From Camarhynchus parvulus (lineage: Eukaryota > Chordata > Aves > Passeriformes > Thraupidae), in contig NC_044596.1 in NCBI RefSeq assembly GCF_901933205.1, positions 2,110,001 through 2,174,000 on the forward strand: a stretch of 64,000 bases of DNA. The letters are read 5' to 3'. The notes beneath the pieces were generated by a model. That model was not told the origin of the DNA. It ran no database searches and saw only the letters and a program-made list of their open reading frames with translations. Each line of letters begins with the position of its first letter. Position 1 is the stretch's first letter. Made by a program: the position numbers and the translations under genes. Shown here one piece after another: positions 49,966-62,930 of this stretch.

Positions 49966-51060
49966 GATTTACAGCTCTTTTGTAGGTATTATTATAAAAT
50001 AAATGGCTTTAAAAAGAGGAGGAGGGGAGGGGAAAGCCCAAGGGTTGGAGCATCCCCCGCTGCCCACCTACCTCTCGCCTGTGGTCGTGGGGACAGCGGG
50101 CGCTTTTCCAGGAGGGGACAGTGCCACCACCACCACGTGGGACATGTCCGTCCCCGCCCCGGGGTGACTGGGACCAGTTGCAGCAGTGGGTACAGCTGGC
50201 ACAGCCCAGCAAAGGGCATCGGTGCCGGGGAGAGGGAGAGGAGGGACCTGGCCCTTCCTCACGCCTGGGGGCAGCTGGGTGCTGGCTCCGACCCCAGCGC
50301 CACCGGGCTTGTCACCTCCAGGAATTGATAAATAAGTAAATATTTATTTATTAATGGACAGGACCGGGCAGGTTATCAGGAGTCGTTAAAATAACCGGGA
50401 CTTTTGTTTTCTTTCCCTGTTTTTTTTCTTCCTTTCCATTCCGGAGCCTGCTACTGCTCACGGCTATCTCGCCTTGGGTGCTCCAGAGTGATTTCATCCC
50501 CGCTGGCCTCACCCAGGGCTGGACCCCGCCTCTACCTTCACCCAGGTTATCTCCCCACCCTCCTCTTCCTCCTCCGTCCCCTCCTCGCCCTCCAGGGGTT
50601 GGCACATTTCTACCCGCAGGCTTCAGCCTGAATTCCTGAATTCCTCCTCGGTGACGTTCCTTTGCTCTTGAGGGACCCGCTCACCTCGATTTCCCCCCCT
50701 CCAGCATCCTTTTCTGTCCTCTGAGCTATTTCTCCTCTCATGGCGTTAATGAGCACATTAAACCGCCCTGTCCCCGAGGAGAGCCCGGCTTGGAGCATCC
50801 TACAGACATCTCCAGCCTCCCGTGATGGAAAGGGGACAGGAGATTATCCGGACCTTTGATCAGGTCCTTCAGGGAGGCTTTATGATTTTATACACCGTTT
50901 TCTCTACCCCTACAAACCACAGCCCTTGTATTTACCCTCGTCCCAGCAAGGGCATCTATTAACAAAAAAATAATTCAATTTCTATTCCTGGCACCTTGTG
51001 TCCATCTCACCTCCAATCCCAGTTTTGGAAGGGCTTTGACCACAGCGTGATGGGGGCTGT
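49966..51060. other. no gene seen
   Basis: Unique, partly GC-rich sequence. No repeats larger than simple runs. Confidence 0.4.
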
Positions 51061-51074
51061 AGGTAAAATCTGAC

Positions 51075-51432
51075 CTTTTTTGGTGTTTTGTTTTAGGGGT
51101 CTTTTTTTGTTGTTGTTGTTGTTGGTTTTTTTTAATTTGTTTGTTTTGGTTTGGTTTAGTTTGGTTGGTTTTTGGGGGGGGGGGTTCTGTTTTGTTTTTA
51201 GTTTTGGTTTTGGGTTTTTTGTAGGTTTTTTGGGGGGGTGGGTTTTTTTGGGGGTTTTTTGTTTTGTTTTTGTTTTTTTTTGGGGGTTTTTTTTGTAGGG
51301 GTTTTGTTTGGTTTTCTTTTGTTTTGTTTTTTGGTTGTTTTTTTTTTTTGTTTTGTTTTTTGGGGGGTTTTTTTTTTTGTTTTTGTGGGGTTTTTTTGTT
51401 TATTTTTGTGGTTGGTTTTTTGTTTTTTCCCC
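51075..51432. repeat. pure G/T low-complexity tract, about 350 bp
   Basis: Plus strand almost only G and T (GGTTTTTTTTGGGGGTTTT types) with a handful of A and C. No fixed period. Confidence 0.95.
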
Positions 51433-52190
51433 AAAATCTACTTGGAACTAGCCAGGGTCACTTCCCGCACCGGGGCAAAGAGCAGCTGTGGCTGAGGGAA
51501 ATGCAGAGCATAAAAAGCATCCAGAAGAGCAGTGGATCTGGGTTGTGCTGGGGCTAAGGAGTTTTAGCAAGACCTCTCTGATAACGGGGATATCCCTGGA
51601 GTGAAAGCAGCGCTGTGGTCCAGGGCACACGGGCACGGGGGGAGATGCCCGGTATAACATCCCTGCCTGCCAGAAACGGGGCAGTTACACAATTCCCTCC
51701 TCTCCGGGACACCCCCGGGACAGCTCTGCCTTTGCATCCCGCCAAGGTGACTCTAAACACCCGCTTGGCTCCAAGGATTTCAGTTCCCCCCCAGCCAGGC
51801 TGCCCCAGGCGCTCCTCTCCCTCTAATCCCCGCTCCTGGAACCGCCGGCTCTGCTGGGATTTATCCCCCAGACAAATTCGGGCCCTGAGGGTGTCCAGCA
51901 TCCGGGATGGAGCAGAATCCAGCAAGTCCTGTGCGGGATCACTCTGACACCAGAGGGGAGACAAAACACCCCCGAGCCTGTCCGAGAGCACAGAGGGATT
52001 AGCTGGCAGAGGAGGAATTTTTGGCAGCAGGTCCCTGAATTATTGTTTGGACAGGGAGCTTAACTTTCCCTGTGGGAAATAGCGCTGGAGACTGAGGAGC
52101 TCATCCCTCCCCTTCCCTTTGATGTGGCATGGGATGGGCTGGAGGAGGCTGGAGGGGTCCTGCAGGTCCTGTCCTGCAGTGGAACCAGGC

Positions 52191-52670
52191 AGTTGAGGCA
52201 GAGTGGAAATTTTCCAGGGTAGAAATCCATTTTGATTTAGGTGAAATGTACATTTTTGAGTTGAGTCTGTGGTTAGAAAACACAGCTATTTAGCCTGACT
52301 GCAGAACCTAAGCTCAGAGAAACTGCTTCAGTGAAGGACAGAGATAATGAGGGGGAGACAGATGGAGACAGAGACTGCTGTGAGAGCAGCTCAACCTGAC
52401 CTAGGAATTCTTTCCGATAAAGAAGAACTAGCAGCAAAATGTCACGCGAAATTCCTAAAAATGAATATGTATGAACCTATTGTGAAATTGTACGCATATG
52501 GATTTGAGAGGGGGATAAAAAGGGACCTGAAGTCCCCAGAAATACCCATGTCATTTGGAGGGGAACCATTCCCACACGGATTCCCACACGCATCCAGCGC
52601 TGTAATAACAAACATAGCGGCTTTACAACTTTAACAAAAGTTGTGGAGTTTCGATTATCTCCTCAGAACA
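52191..52670 (-). mobile_element. solo LTR (family C), uninterrupted copy
   Basis: Reverse complement matches 15022-16245 minus its two nested LTRs. Outer ends near GTTGAGGC and CTCAGAACA; flanks CAGGCA / CAGCGA are only partly alike. Confidence 0.75.
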
Positions 52671-53600
52671 CAGCGACACTTTCTTTGCTTTCCCTGAATT
52701 CCCGAGCAGAACTGTGAAATCCGTGTGAGCCTGCACCGGCTCCGGGCCACGGAGCAGCTCAGGGCACTAATGAGCCTCTGCTAATTGTCCTCTCTTTGCG
52801 GCACTAATTACCTGGGCTTCGCTAATTCCAGCCCCGCGGCTCTGGGATGGAGCTCAGGTGGCTCCACAGCGTCTCCACCAAGGGAATTTTTCTTATTTCT
52901 CATCCCAGCTAATTGAAGCGCCCCTCAATTAGCAACATCAGGAGGGCTGGATGTTGGGGGGTGCAGGGTGTAAAATCACACCCCAGACCCTTGAACGCCC
53001 TCGATTAGGGCTGGGTAATTAATATTGGAGCTCTGATTGCAGCAGGGGATATCCTTGGAGGCTCAGGGAGGTGCCCTGGGCATCTGGCACTGATGGAGCG
53101 GGGCAGGAATCATCTCTGGAAGGAAAACAAGGAGCTGCTGGGTTTGCTGTGAGAACCTGTGGCTCATCCTCCTCCTCCTCAGGAGAGGAGTTTGCAAATG
53201 GAACTCTTTAAATCCCAAGCAAATGTGTGCAGCTGTGAGGGAATAAGCAGGAGGGGAGATGGTGGTAGTTCATGAATGATGAAAACACAGGAAAGAATAA
53301 TTCAGATATTCCAGGGGATGATGGGATCTGGCAAAAGCTGCCTCTGCTTTCGAGTTCTGACTGTGGGAACAGTGGAGAAGTGGAAAAGGGGCCAAAATCC
53401 ACTGAAATAATGGTGTGGCTCAGAGCAATCCCAGGGTTTGTGCAGCCCCAGGAGAGCCCAGGGCTTAGGAGCAGCCAGACCTGAATTCTCTTTGCTGCTA
53501 AAAGCAGAGGTTAAAGTTTGTCTGTGGCAAGGGAGGGGGGCAGGATGAACCTCAACATTTAAACACATAAATTGTCTTTAAACTGAAAGAAAGTGGGTTC
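52671..53600. other. non-repetitive stretch with a cluster of TAATTA-type sites
   Basis: 52768-53025 holds several TAAT/ATTA cores: CACTAATGAG, GCTAATTGTC, CACTAATTACC, GCTAATTCC, AGCTAATTGAAG, TCAATTAGC, GATTAGGGC, GGTAATTAATATTGG. No coding homology; possible conserved non-coding element. Confidence 0.35.
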
Positions 53601-53805
53601 AGATGAGGTATTTGGGACAAATTCTTCCCTGGGAGGGTGCTGAGGCCCTGGCACAGCTGTGGCTGCCCCTGGATCCCTGGAAGTGCCCAAGGCCAGGCTG
53701 GGAGCAACCTGGGACAGTGGAAGGCGTCCCTGCCATGGCAGGGCTGGGACAGGATGGGCTTTAAGGTCCTTTCCAGCCCAAACCACCCTGAGATTCCATG
53801 AAATT
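53600..53805 (+). mobile_element. CR1 LINE 3' fragment
   Basis: CTTCCCTGGGAGGGTGCTGA, AAGTGCCCAAGGCCAGGCTG, GGTCCTTTCCAGCCCAAACC in CR1 sense order. Confidence 0.87.
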
Positions 53806-54054
53806 GCACCAGGCAACAAATTATGAGCCTGAGCAAGCAGCCACCAGCTCCTGAGGGCTGCTTCCATCTCCGTGCCTCAGTTTCCCCAGGGCTGTGGGTG
53901 TCCATAAAGCCAGGCAGGAGCTCCCCAGAACAAGATGTACATGAAGAAGGCCCCCAGCAGGATTCCCAGTGTCCATCACTGCAGACAGAGATGTGTCCAT
54001 CCAGACCCCTGCAGCCCTCCCCACTTTTCATACCTCCTTCTGATTTCTCCGCCC

Positions 54055-54478
54055 GTATTTTATTTTATATATATATTAAATAAATCTATATATTAAATAA
54101 ATCTATATATTATATAGATACAATATAGTATATATATAAATCTATATATTATAGAGATATAATGTATATATCTTTATATATATAGTAAATAAATCTATAT
54201 ATTATATAGATATAATATAGTATATATATAAATCTATATATTATAGAGATATAATGTATATATCTTTATATATATAGTAAATAAATCTATATATTATAGA
54301 GATATAATATAGTGTATATATAAATCTATATATTATAGAGGTATAATGTATATATCTTTATATATATAGTAAATAAATCTATATATTATATAGATATAAT
54401 ATGGTATATATAAAAATCTATATATTATAGAGATACATATATCTTTATAAAGATATTAAATAAATATATATATTTTAA
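54055..54478. repeat. AT minisatellite, about 60-110 bp unit
   Basis: Units of AAATAAATCTATATATTATA, GAGATATAATGTATATATCT, TTATATATATAGT, four to five copies. Confidence 0.92.
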
Positions 54479-54479
54479 A

Positions 54480-55720
54480 AATCTGATTATCAGAGAGCTC
54501 AGTACATACAGTACACACAAGGAGACAGATGAACCCTTTCTTATACCCAGCCATGGAGTCCAAAATTAATCAGCTCTGGATTAACCGGGTCAGGATGTAA
54601 TTTAATAAGCAGCGAGGGCGAGCTCCTGCTCGGAGGGAGCCGGCGGGGTCCCGCTCGCTCCGGGTGTGTCCTGAGAGCCGCCCCAGCCCAGCGCAGGGAG
54701 CAGGAAAAGCCAGATGGGATCAAATCAGCCCTGCGGCGGTGCCGGCTGCTCCACCGAGGCACAGGGACAGGGACAGGACAGGGACAGGCTGGGACCCGGC
54801 CAGGCTTGGCTCCAGCTGAGCCCTGCTCATCTTCCCTGCCCTCCGAGCCGGGTTTTAGCCTGATTCAGGAAAAGATTGAAATGGATTTTTGGCTGTGAGG
54901 TGCTGCAGTGGCTCTTTGGGGATGCTGAGCGGGCTCTTTGGGGGCTGGGGCTCTGCCCCCCCTGGGATTCACGGAGCAGTTGCTGCTGCCAAGTGTTGGA
55001 CGCACTCCGGAAGCGGCTGATGGATGGACACACGGACACAAAGGTCTGAACCAGCAGAGGTGTGGAAAAGGAGGTGCATGGAGTGACCTCTTCCCTTTGG
55101 AGCATCCCGGCGCCTGCCTGGGGCCGGGGCAGGCTGCCCCCCTCCTGCTTACTGCCCTGTAACACGAGAAAGAACCCGAGCCCGAATCGATGGGAAACTT
55201 TCCCAGCGTGTCCCAAAGCGCTGGGACAGAGGCAGAGCCGCCCCCTGCTCCCACCCCAGGGCAGCATCCGAGCTCGGGGCTGTCACCTCGCTCTGCTCCC
55301 GGCGGTGAGCAAAGGACTTCGCCCCCCCCTCGAAATCTGCACCGGCAGCAAACCCTGGAGGAGGTCGGCGGCCAAAGCCAAAAATGGAGAGAAGGTTTAA
55401 ATGGAAAGCAATAGGAAGCCGCTAATGGGGTCAGACAGATCCTGCATTGATCCCGGTTTCTGCAGCAGCAGCACTGAGAGCAGCCTGAGAGGTGGCAGCT
55501 TTGGGGTCCCGGTGTCACTCCAGCCTGGTGGCTTCATGTGCTGAGCCAGAGCCACTGCAGAGGTCAGGGCAGCCCCCAGCCCAGCCCAGCAACCCCCACG
55601 GCGACCCCCGGGAGAGGACATGGGAATTCGGACCCACCACAAGTAATCAGGACTCAAAGTGATTGAGATGACGCCAGTGAGAGCCTCTGACTGCTGGTAA
55701 ATCCAGGGTTCCTCAGCACT
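54480..55720. other. no gene seen; GC-rich in parts
   Basis: CpG-rich at 54600-54760. No homology recognised. Confidence 0.35.
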
Positions 55721-55721
55721 C

Positions 55722-56395
55722 ACCCCGTGCTTAGGAACACTTCACCCTCTCTGCTTCTCCAAGGACAAACTAAACTTCCCCCCGGTCACCACCATCCGAA
55801 AAATACCCACCAAAAGAAAGAAAAACACCATCTGACTGCCCCGAACCCACCCACCAAACTCTCCTCTCTGCCCCCAAACTTCCCCTGACCACGACAGCAG
55901 CTGAGCCCAAGAGGGGAGCAACAAACCCGGTTTTAGCATCACTCCTCTCCGGGGTTCCTCACAGCACTCACCCCATGCTCAGGAACACTTCACCCTCCTG
56001 CTTCTCCAAGGACAAACTAAACTTCCCCCCGGCCACCACCATCCAAAAAATACCCACCAAAAAAAAGAAAAACCAACATCTGACTGCCCCGAACCCACCC
56101 ACCAAACTCTCCTCTTCTCTCCCTCTAAATTTGCCCCAGGGCCACGACGGCGGCTGAGCCCAAGAGGGGAGCAACAAACCCGGTTTTGGCATCGTCCTCA
56201 TCTCCAAGGACAAACTAAACTTCCCCCCTGTCACCACCATCCGAAAAATACCCACCAAAAAAGAGAAAAACCAACATCTGACTGCCCCAAACCCAATCAC
56301 CAAACTCTCCTTTCCTCTGCCCCCAAACTTCCCCTGACCACGACGGCAGCTGAGCCCAAGAGGGGAGCAACAAACCCGGTTTTGGCATCGTCCTC
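55722..56395. repeat. tandem triplication, units about 190-240 bp
   Basis: Landmarks AAGGACAAACTAAACTTCCC, AAAATACCCACCAAA and AAGAGGGGAGCAACAAACCC each occur three times (AAGGACAAAC at 55760, 56008, 56206), about 93% alike. First two copies start with TTCCTCA...CACTCACCCC. Confidence 0.93.
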
Positions 56396-58570
56396 ATCCT
56401 CCTCGGGCGTGCGGGGTGCCCGTGCTCCCATGGCCGCCTCCCGGCCGGGGCTGCCCGGCGGAGCTGCCCCTCCGCCCGTGCCGGAGCTCGGGGATGCTCC
56501 AGCCTCGCCTCTCCTGCGGGGCAGCGCGGGGATGCTCCAGCCTCTCCTGCGGAAAGGCGATGCCGGTGCCCACGTGAGCCCGGTGGGACTCCTTGCCCTC
56601 GTTCTCCTTGTGCCTGAAATGGGTTTTTTATGCTCCCTCGCTGGTCCTGCCTGGCAGCAGCATCGGCAGCCAGGGCTCCAGCGCTCCTCTTTCATGTCTA
56701 CAAAGAGGTTTGAGGCCTCTGCTTTCCCTGTGAGGAGCAGGGTGGAGCAGAGGAAGAGGAGGTGATGCCCAGATGTGACCCTTTGTGTCCCCTCTGGGCA
56801 GGGCTGCTCACTGCTCTGCGCAGGCAGCAGGACGGGGCTCACAGGGACCTGGTTCTTTTGCACCCATGGAGAGAAAATCTGGAAAAGCAGGAGCCTGCTG
56901 TTTTCCACAGAGAGAAAATCTGGAAAAGCAGGAGCCTGCAGTGCTCCCAGCACCAGCATGGGCACACAGCAAGCACCAGGCAGGTGGAGGCACCCCCGGG
57001 GCCCCTCTGGCCCTTTGTCCAGGCACTTCCTCACCCAGGCCTGGCTTTTCTCTGGGACACAGGAAAATCCTCTGTTCCCAGAGCTGTGATTGCCAGCACT
57101 GAGCTCCCACACTGCTGAAGCTCCAGGAGCCAGAGCTGCTTCCCCAGGGCTTTTGCCATCCTGTTTTTCTATGGCCAGGGGGAGTTGTTCATCCATGAGA
57201 CCCTCTGGGGGTGGCACACCTCCATGGACAGCTCCAGGTCCAGCAGGTGCTGGGCAGAGCTCTGGATGTGGCCACAACCCCTCTGTTATTCCAATGGGAC
57301 TGTGAGCATCACCCACCAGCCCATGTGAGGCAGCCCAGCTGCTGTTCCAAACCTCTGCCCGTTTTTCCAGCAGGATTTCATGAAACCACAACAATTTCCC
57401 TTCCTATGTGTTCCCCCAGCTCTGCCTTCCTTCCCTGCCCCAAAACTTCCCAAACAAAGGCGAAAACATCACCCTGGGAAGGGATTGGACACACAGGGAT
57501 GGGGGAGCACCAGCCAGGGCATTTCCTGACTGACCTCCAAAAGTCATCTGCATCCTGAATCCTCCTGCCAGCATCTTGGGATGCAGAGTTTTCCCTCAAG
57601 CTCTATTCCAGCCTGTGTAATTGGGGCAGGTTTCCATGCTGTGCTGCTGAACTGGGATAGGAAAATATTGAGATCAGCCTGCACGGAGCCCTTGCAGAGG
57701 CAGTGGGGTGTGCAAAGCTGGGGTCTCCCAAAGATGCTGCTCCAGAGAAAACCCAAGGAAATAAAAGGAATCCTGGAAAAACAGGTCTGGAAAATCACCC
57801 CCAAAATGTGGAAAAAAGATCTAAAAAAAAAAAAAAAAGGCAAAAAGCCTCCCTGTGGATCCCTGCTCCCCTGGCAGCCCCAGGCTCCTCTCGGGAAGCT
57901 GGAGCTGATTTTGCCTCCGAGCAGTTTACCAGTCTCCTTCCCATGACCTTTACAAACAGATGCACTGGCATGGGCTGGCCTGGTCCCCACTGCCCAGCCA
58001 GGCCAAAGGCACAGCTGCATCCCAGGAGCTGAATTCCACCTTGGGATGCAATGGGACATCAGTCACAGGGCACAGACACAGAGCCTTGCCTATCAAAGCT
58101 GCAGTTTTAACCCATTTTGGGGTTGGAGCAGCTCAGCCCAGGAACCCCAATCCTATCTCTCTGAGAATCAGCAAGATGATAATTTTTCCCCTATTAAAAA
58201 CCTGCCTCTGATCCCTCTGAGCTCTGCCACCCATCCCTGACCCCAGGGACTGGTTTTCCATGGACTTTTGCAGTTGTTTGGAGGATGGAAGCACTGGTAG
58301 AGAGAGCAGTGAGCGCTGAGCCAGAACCAGGACTGGCTCCTGCACTGACCCACAGCACCAGGGAGGACATCCTAAACCAGACCCTCAGAAAATCAGGTTA
58401 TTCCTCACCTCGAAGTACAAACTGTACCAAATCCATGGAACCAGCAGCAGTTTTGAGCCAATATTCCCACCCCACACCCAGCTCTGTGTCACTGGGGATT
58501 CCCACATTCCCTCCTTGTGATCACCTAAAATGTCCCTCTCATTCCCAAGCCAACCTAAAAAGAGACATCC
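56396..58570. other. no gene seen
   Basis: 56396-56560 is CpG-rich. 56869-56945 has a 35-base tandem duplication (GAGAGAAAATCTGGAAAAGC). Poly(A) run at 57823-57838. Confidence 0.4.
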
Positions 58571-58576
58571 CATTAA

Positions 58577-58577
58577 C

Positions 58578-58661
<84 letters not shown>

Positions 58662-58665
58662 TATT
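58577..58665. repeat. compound (ATT)n(ATC)n microsatellite
   Basis: About 16 ATT units then about 12 ATC units, uninterrupted. Confidence 0.97.
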
Positions 58666-59934
58666 GCAGCCTGAACCTGACATCATCTTTCCTGCACCCC
58701 ATCCCCTCCCAGTTTAATTCATCCCAACACTGCTTCGGGATTGAAGTGACTCCTTGGCAGCCATGGATTTCAGCCTGTCAGAAATCCTGATGAATTATTT
58801 CACTCCAGGTCCTCACAGTTTAATTGGAGCAGGCTGAAGGCAACCAATATTTCCTCTGAATGTTCAATGCCCTCGCTGTTCCTTGCACACATTCCCATAA
58901 AGCAGATTACAGAAAGCAGCTGAGGATTTTCTAATGGAAGCCTTGCAAAGCATTCAAAGCCATTAAAAAAGATCACAGCCAAAGGTAACCACTTTATTTA
59001 AGTCTTGGAAGAGAAAGAGAGGCTGTAAATGCTCAAAGCACAGAGTGTCTCTGTCTGGGGTTGGGCACAGACCCAAGAGCAGCCAAAACTCCTGTATCAG
59101 CACAAGTTGGTCTAAAACCACGAACCCAGCACCAATTTAGCTGGAGATAAAATGGAAACCTTTTCAATCAGGTGATTCTTCCACATCCTACTGTCAATAA
59201 AGTAAAATAAATGGCTTAATATAGGTGGGAACTTTCCCAGCTGGGTGTTGGGCTCAGGTTCATTTCCAGGATATCATCAGTGGAGTCTACAAGCAGAGAA
59301 AACACAATAAAAGCCATCACTCACCTGCAGCCCTGCTCAGGCAGCCCAGCTTACAGCCCTTCCTCGGGGAAGAGGAGGATCCCAGGGGTTCTGGACATGG
59401 CAGGTCCCTGCACGTCTCTGACACACAGGTAAGGATTGGGGTTTGTCTCAGGAAAGACTCAGATTCGGAAATCCTACACCCCAGTGAAACCCTACCTTGC
59501 CTCGCTGCCCTTGGATTTAAAGGAAACACAGGGAGAAATGTGGTGCTGCAAACAGGGCTGGGAGCGGCTCCACACAGGGCGGAACTCAGCCCCAAAATGC
59601 CCCAAACCCCCCCAAACCTCCAGCTGCCACCCCCAGGGGAGGACTTCGACCACGTAGGAACTAATGAGCTAAAAATGGGAATGAAAGAACTTTTACATTA
59701 AATACATCACCTTGAGGGTTGCAGGTTACTGTGGAAGACAGTCCAAGTGGAAGAGTAACCAGGCTGGTGTTTAACATGTTTACAACACTTCCTTACCCCT
59801 TTGGGTTCCTCAGAGATGCAGCCATCCAAGGTCCAGTTTCAGAAGAATCACATTCTGGATTGCTGCCTCAGGGTCTGGCTTTCCTCCTTTATATTGAAAG
59901 CTGGAGCTAGAACTGATAGGGTCTCTAATTCTTA

Positions 59935-60330
59935 CTGATTAATCAACATAATTAATAAACCAGTTTAATTAACTAATAATAATATTAATTAGTTAACTAT
60001 ATAATATATATTAATAATATATATTTATACTATATATAAATATAATATATCTTATAGTATATAGTATATTTATATAATATAATATAGTATTATATAGTAT
60101 TATATTATATTATATTATATTATATTATATTATATTATATTATATTATATTATATTATATTATATTATATTATATTATGAATATATATCTTATATATAAA
60201 TATACTACTAATATATATTTATATTATATATAAATATATAATATATATACTAATAAGAATTAACCAATAATCACTAATAATTAATCAACATAAATAATAA
60301 ACCAGTTTAATTAACTAATAAACAGACAAC
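59935..60330. repeat. AT array flanked by a 40-bp direct repeat
   Basis: TAATCAACATAATTAATAAA, CCAGTTTAATTAACTAATAA at 59940-59980 recurs at 60283-60323. Between them lie TATA-type repeats and (TATTA)n at 60092-60178. Confidence 0.88.
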
Positions 60331-61218
60331 TGCGTCCGATTTACATTATTTCGCTTGCAATTACACACAGCTACAAAGCTACCACTTATCAGTGCTAAAT
60401 CCTATTAATTACACATAACTACTACTGGAATCCTATTAATTACCAATAACTACTGTCCCCCCAGGGATCCCTTCAGAGCCTGGGAACAGATTTATCCCAT
60501 TGTTGCTCCATGGGCAGGACTCTTATGGAGGGAGGGAGTCCCTTGGCATTGAGGGATTTCCCCCTGTTTTCAAGATCAACATTTACATTTTAAGACCAAA
60601 CGACACCCAAGTGTCCAGGAGCTCTTCCCTGCCCAGGTGTGGGCTGTAGTCCAGGCCCTGGGTCCCACCAGGGTGTGCTGCTGCCTCAATGGGGGCTGCA
60701 AGGCTTTGGGATCTGGCCTTGACCTCTTCCCTGTGCAATGCTTTAGGGCCACGAGGCCAAAACTTTGGGATTTGGTTGACTTGAGACCTGTCTGTGTCCC
60801 AAAGAGGCTCTGGGAGATTTTCAGGGGGTTTCCAGGAGACACTGAGCCCCCCACACTGTGGGGAGCAGGAAAAGGGGCCCCACATCAGCTCTGAGCACCC
60901 CAATCTATGGGGATCATGAAAAGGGGCCCTGCATTCATCTCTGAGCATCCCACACTGTGGGGAACAGGAAAAGGGGCCCCACATTAGCTCAAAGGCAGTG
61001 CTGGGGAAGAGGTGACAAAAACCCCAAGGGTGCAGAAGGGTCTTCCCTTTAGCCAAGACCCAGCTCATTCCCTGAGCACTTCTTGGTGCTGCAGGAGATT
61101 TTGGCTGCTCTGGTGGCTCCTTCCAAGCCTGTAGTGTGGTGTCCTGGTCAGCTTTATGCCAGGAATATGCGGGATGTGTTAAACCCCTCTTCTCCTGGGG
61201 GAAGAAGGTACAGGCTGA
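60330..61218. other. no gene seen; short tandem duplication
   Basis: A block GTGGGGAACAGGAAAAGGGG, CCCCACATTAGCTC recurs three times at about 60857, 60913 and 60958 (period about 50). Confidence 0.6.
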
Positions 61219-61600
61219 TGTCACGGACATCTTTTATGGAAAATCCTTTCCTCAGGATTTTTCCTCCTGAGAAGCTGAGAGGCTTCAGGAACAAAATTTA
61301 AACAATGGTTATCTGCTGCTGTGGAATGCAACAGGTGCATCTGTGATTGGTCCATGTTGGTTGTTTCTAATTAATGGCCAATCACAGCCCAGCTGGCTTG
61401 GACTCTCTGTCTGAGCCACAAGCCTTTGTTATCATTCTTTCTTTTTCTATTCTCAGTCTTCTGATGAAATCCTTTCTTCTATTCTTTTAGTATAGTTTTA
61501 ATGTAATATATATAATAAAATAATAAATCAAGCCTTCTGAAACATGGAGTCAGCTCCTCATCTCTTCCCTCATCCTCGGACTCCTGTGAACACCATCCCA
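61219..61600 (+). mobile_element. solo LTR (family A), target duplication GGCTGA
   Basis: TGTCACGGACATCTT...GAACACCATCCCA, 382 bases, flanked by GGCTGA at 61213-61218 and 61601-61606. The right terminus has lost the usual GTCACA. Confidence 0.92.
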
Positions 61601-62575
61601 GGCTGAGGCTGCAGCGTGACCAGGAGCTTGCAGAGCAGCATGGATGGGCCTCCCCCACCTCTCCTTGCCACACTGAGCTGACCCACACCTCGGTGCTCAC
61701 CCTCACATCCAACCCCACAGAAATCAGGGCCAGCAGGTGCTGCAGGAAAGCTCCACGCCTTGCCCACTGGGCTTTAACCCAGCTCAGGAGGAAACCCCAA
61801 AGTCCAAGCTCATCCTTCAAGCACCAGGCAGGGCTGTGCAGGCCCAGCACCCTCGGAGGTGGCACTGCCCTGGGTATTTCCCAGAGGTTCCTGTTACACT
61901 GCAGCCATGGGAATCTCATTAATTACTGGTTCTGCTGAATGGTGGTAACGAAGGCCCAGGACACATCAAGAATCATGTTCGCATGGCAAAGTGGCACAGG
62001 AGCACCCCCGGAGGGTGATGCTCCACAGAAAGGCCTGAAGTTGTTACAAGGACGTCAGGAGACTTGATACAAAGGGCTGCCTTATGAATAGCTAATGGGG
62101 GAATAAATTATGCACCCACTCGGCTGGATTGGGTTTCTCCCTCCTCACTGCACCCTGACACCCCCATCACCCCCCTGCTCTCTGCTTTCTGTCCCACCTG
62201 CTTCTTTCTTCCCCTTATTTTTGCATTTGGCAGGATTTTTAATGTCTTTACCCATCGCCAAAAGCTTCAAAGCCAAGTCCAGCCTGTCCCTGGGTGATGC
62301 CAGAGCAGGATCAGGCACCACCCTGAGCCCTCTCTGGGGAAGGTTGGACACTTCTCCCATCCCAGCAGAGCTTCTCCCTCTCCCAGAGACCCCTTGACGC
62401 CCTGGAAACCTGAAAGAGAAGCTTCAGGCAGCAAAACAAAAGCCTCCCAGCGTGGCTTTCTGCAGGATGTGCTGTGCCCTGCCTGCCATCTGCCCGAGCT
62501 GCCCGTGGTGAGGGCAGCCAGGCAGCAGCAGCTCCGTGCTGGCCATGCTCCAGCAGCTCCTGGGCAGGAGAGGGA
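61601..62575. other. no gene seen
   Basis: Unique sequence; an AT-richer patch at 62040-62115 contains GCTAATGGGGGAATAAATTA. Confidence 0.4.
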
Positions 62576-62577
62576 CG

Positions 62578-62930
62578 GGTTCAAGAGCCTGAATGGGAGA
62601 TGTGGGGCTCCAGGCAGCTCTCCAAAATGCAGTTTATTCCATCCTAGAGGTTACAGGAGTCCAGGGTTGTCGGCGACAGAGCTGTGCTACATCTGTCAGC
62701 TCCAGCTGCAGGCAGGCCTGGAGACCCACATCCCCTAACTCAGGCTCTTACTAATGGCACCTCATGTTGAGCATCACTGTAAGAGCCTGAATGAGAGATG
62801 TGGGACTCCAGGCAGCTCTTCAAAATGCAGTTTATTCCATCCAAGATGTCACAGCAGTCCAGGGTGGTGGGTGACAGAGCTGTGCCTACAGCTGTCAGCT
62901 CCAGCTGCAGGCAGGCCTGGAGACCCTTTG
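62578..62930. repeat. tandem duplication, about 150 bp unit spaced by 50 bp
   Basis: AAGAGCCTGAATGGGAGATG through GCAGGCAGGCCTGGAGACCC at 62582-62728 recurs at 62781-62924, about 90% alike. Each unit has CAGTTTATTCC, a poly(A) signal on the other strand, so this may be part of an LTR read in reverse. Confidence 0.88.

Noticed and set aside
52347..52634. Plus-strand frame of 95 codons (MRGRQMETETAV...)
   Set aside because: Lies antisense within a solo LTR of family C; the same stretch at 15.5 kb is not open.
41984..58665. CRISPR-like arrays
   Set aside because: Regular repeats here are micro- and minisatellites of a vertebrate genome without unique spacers of constant size.
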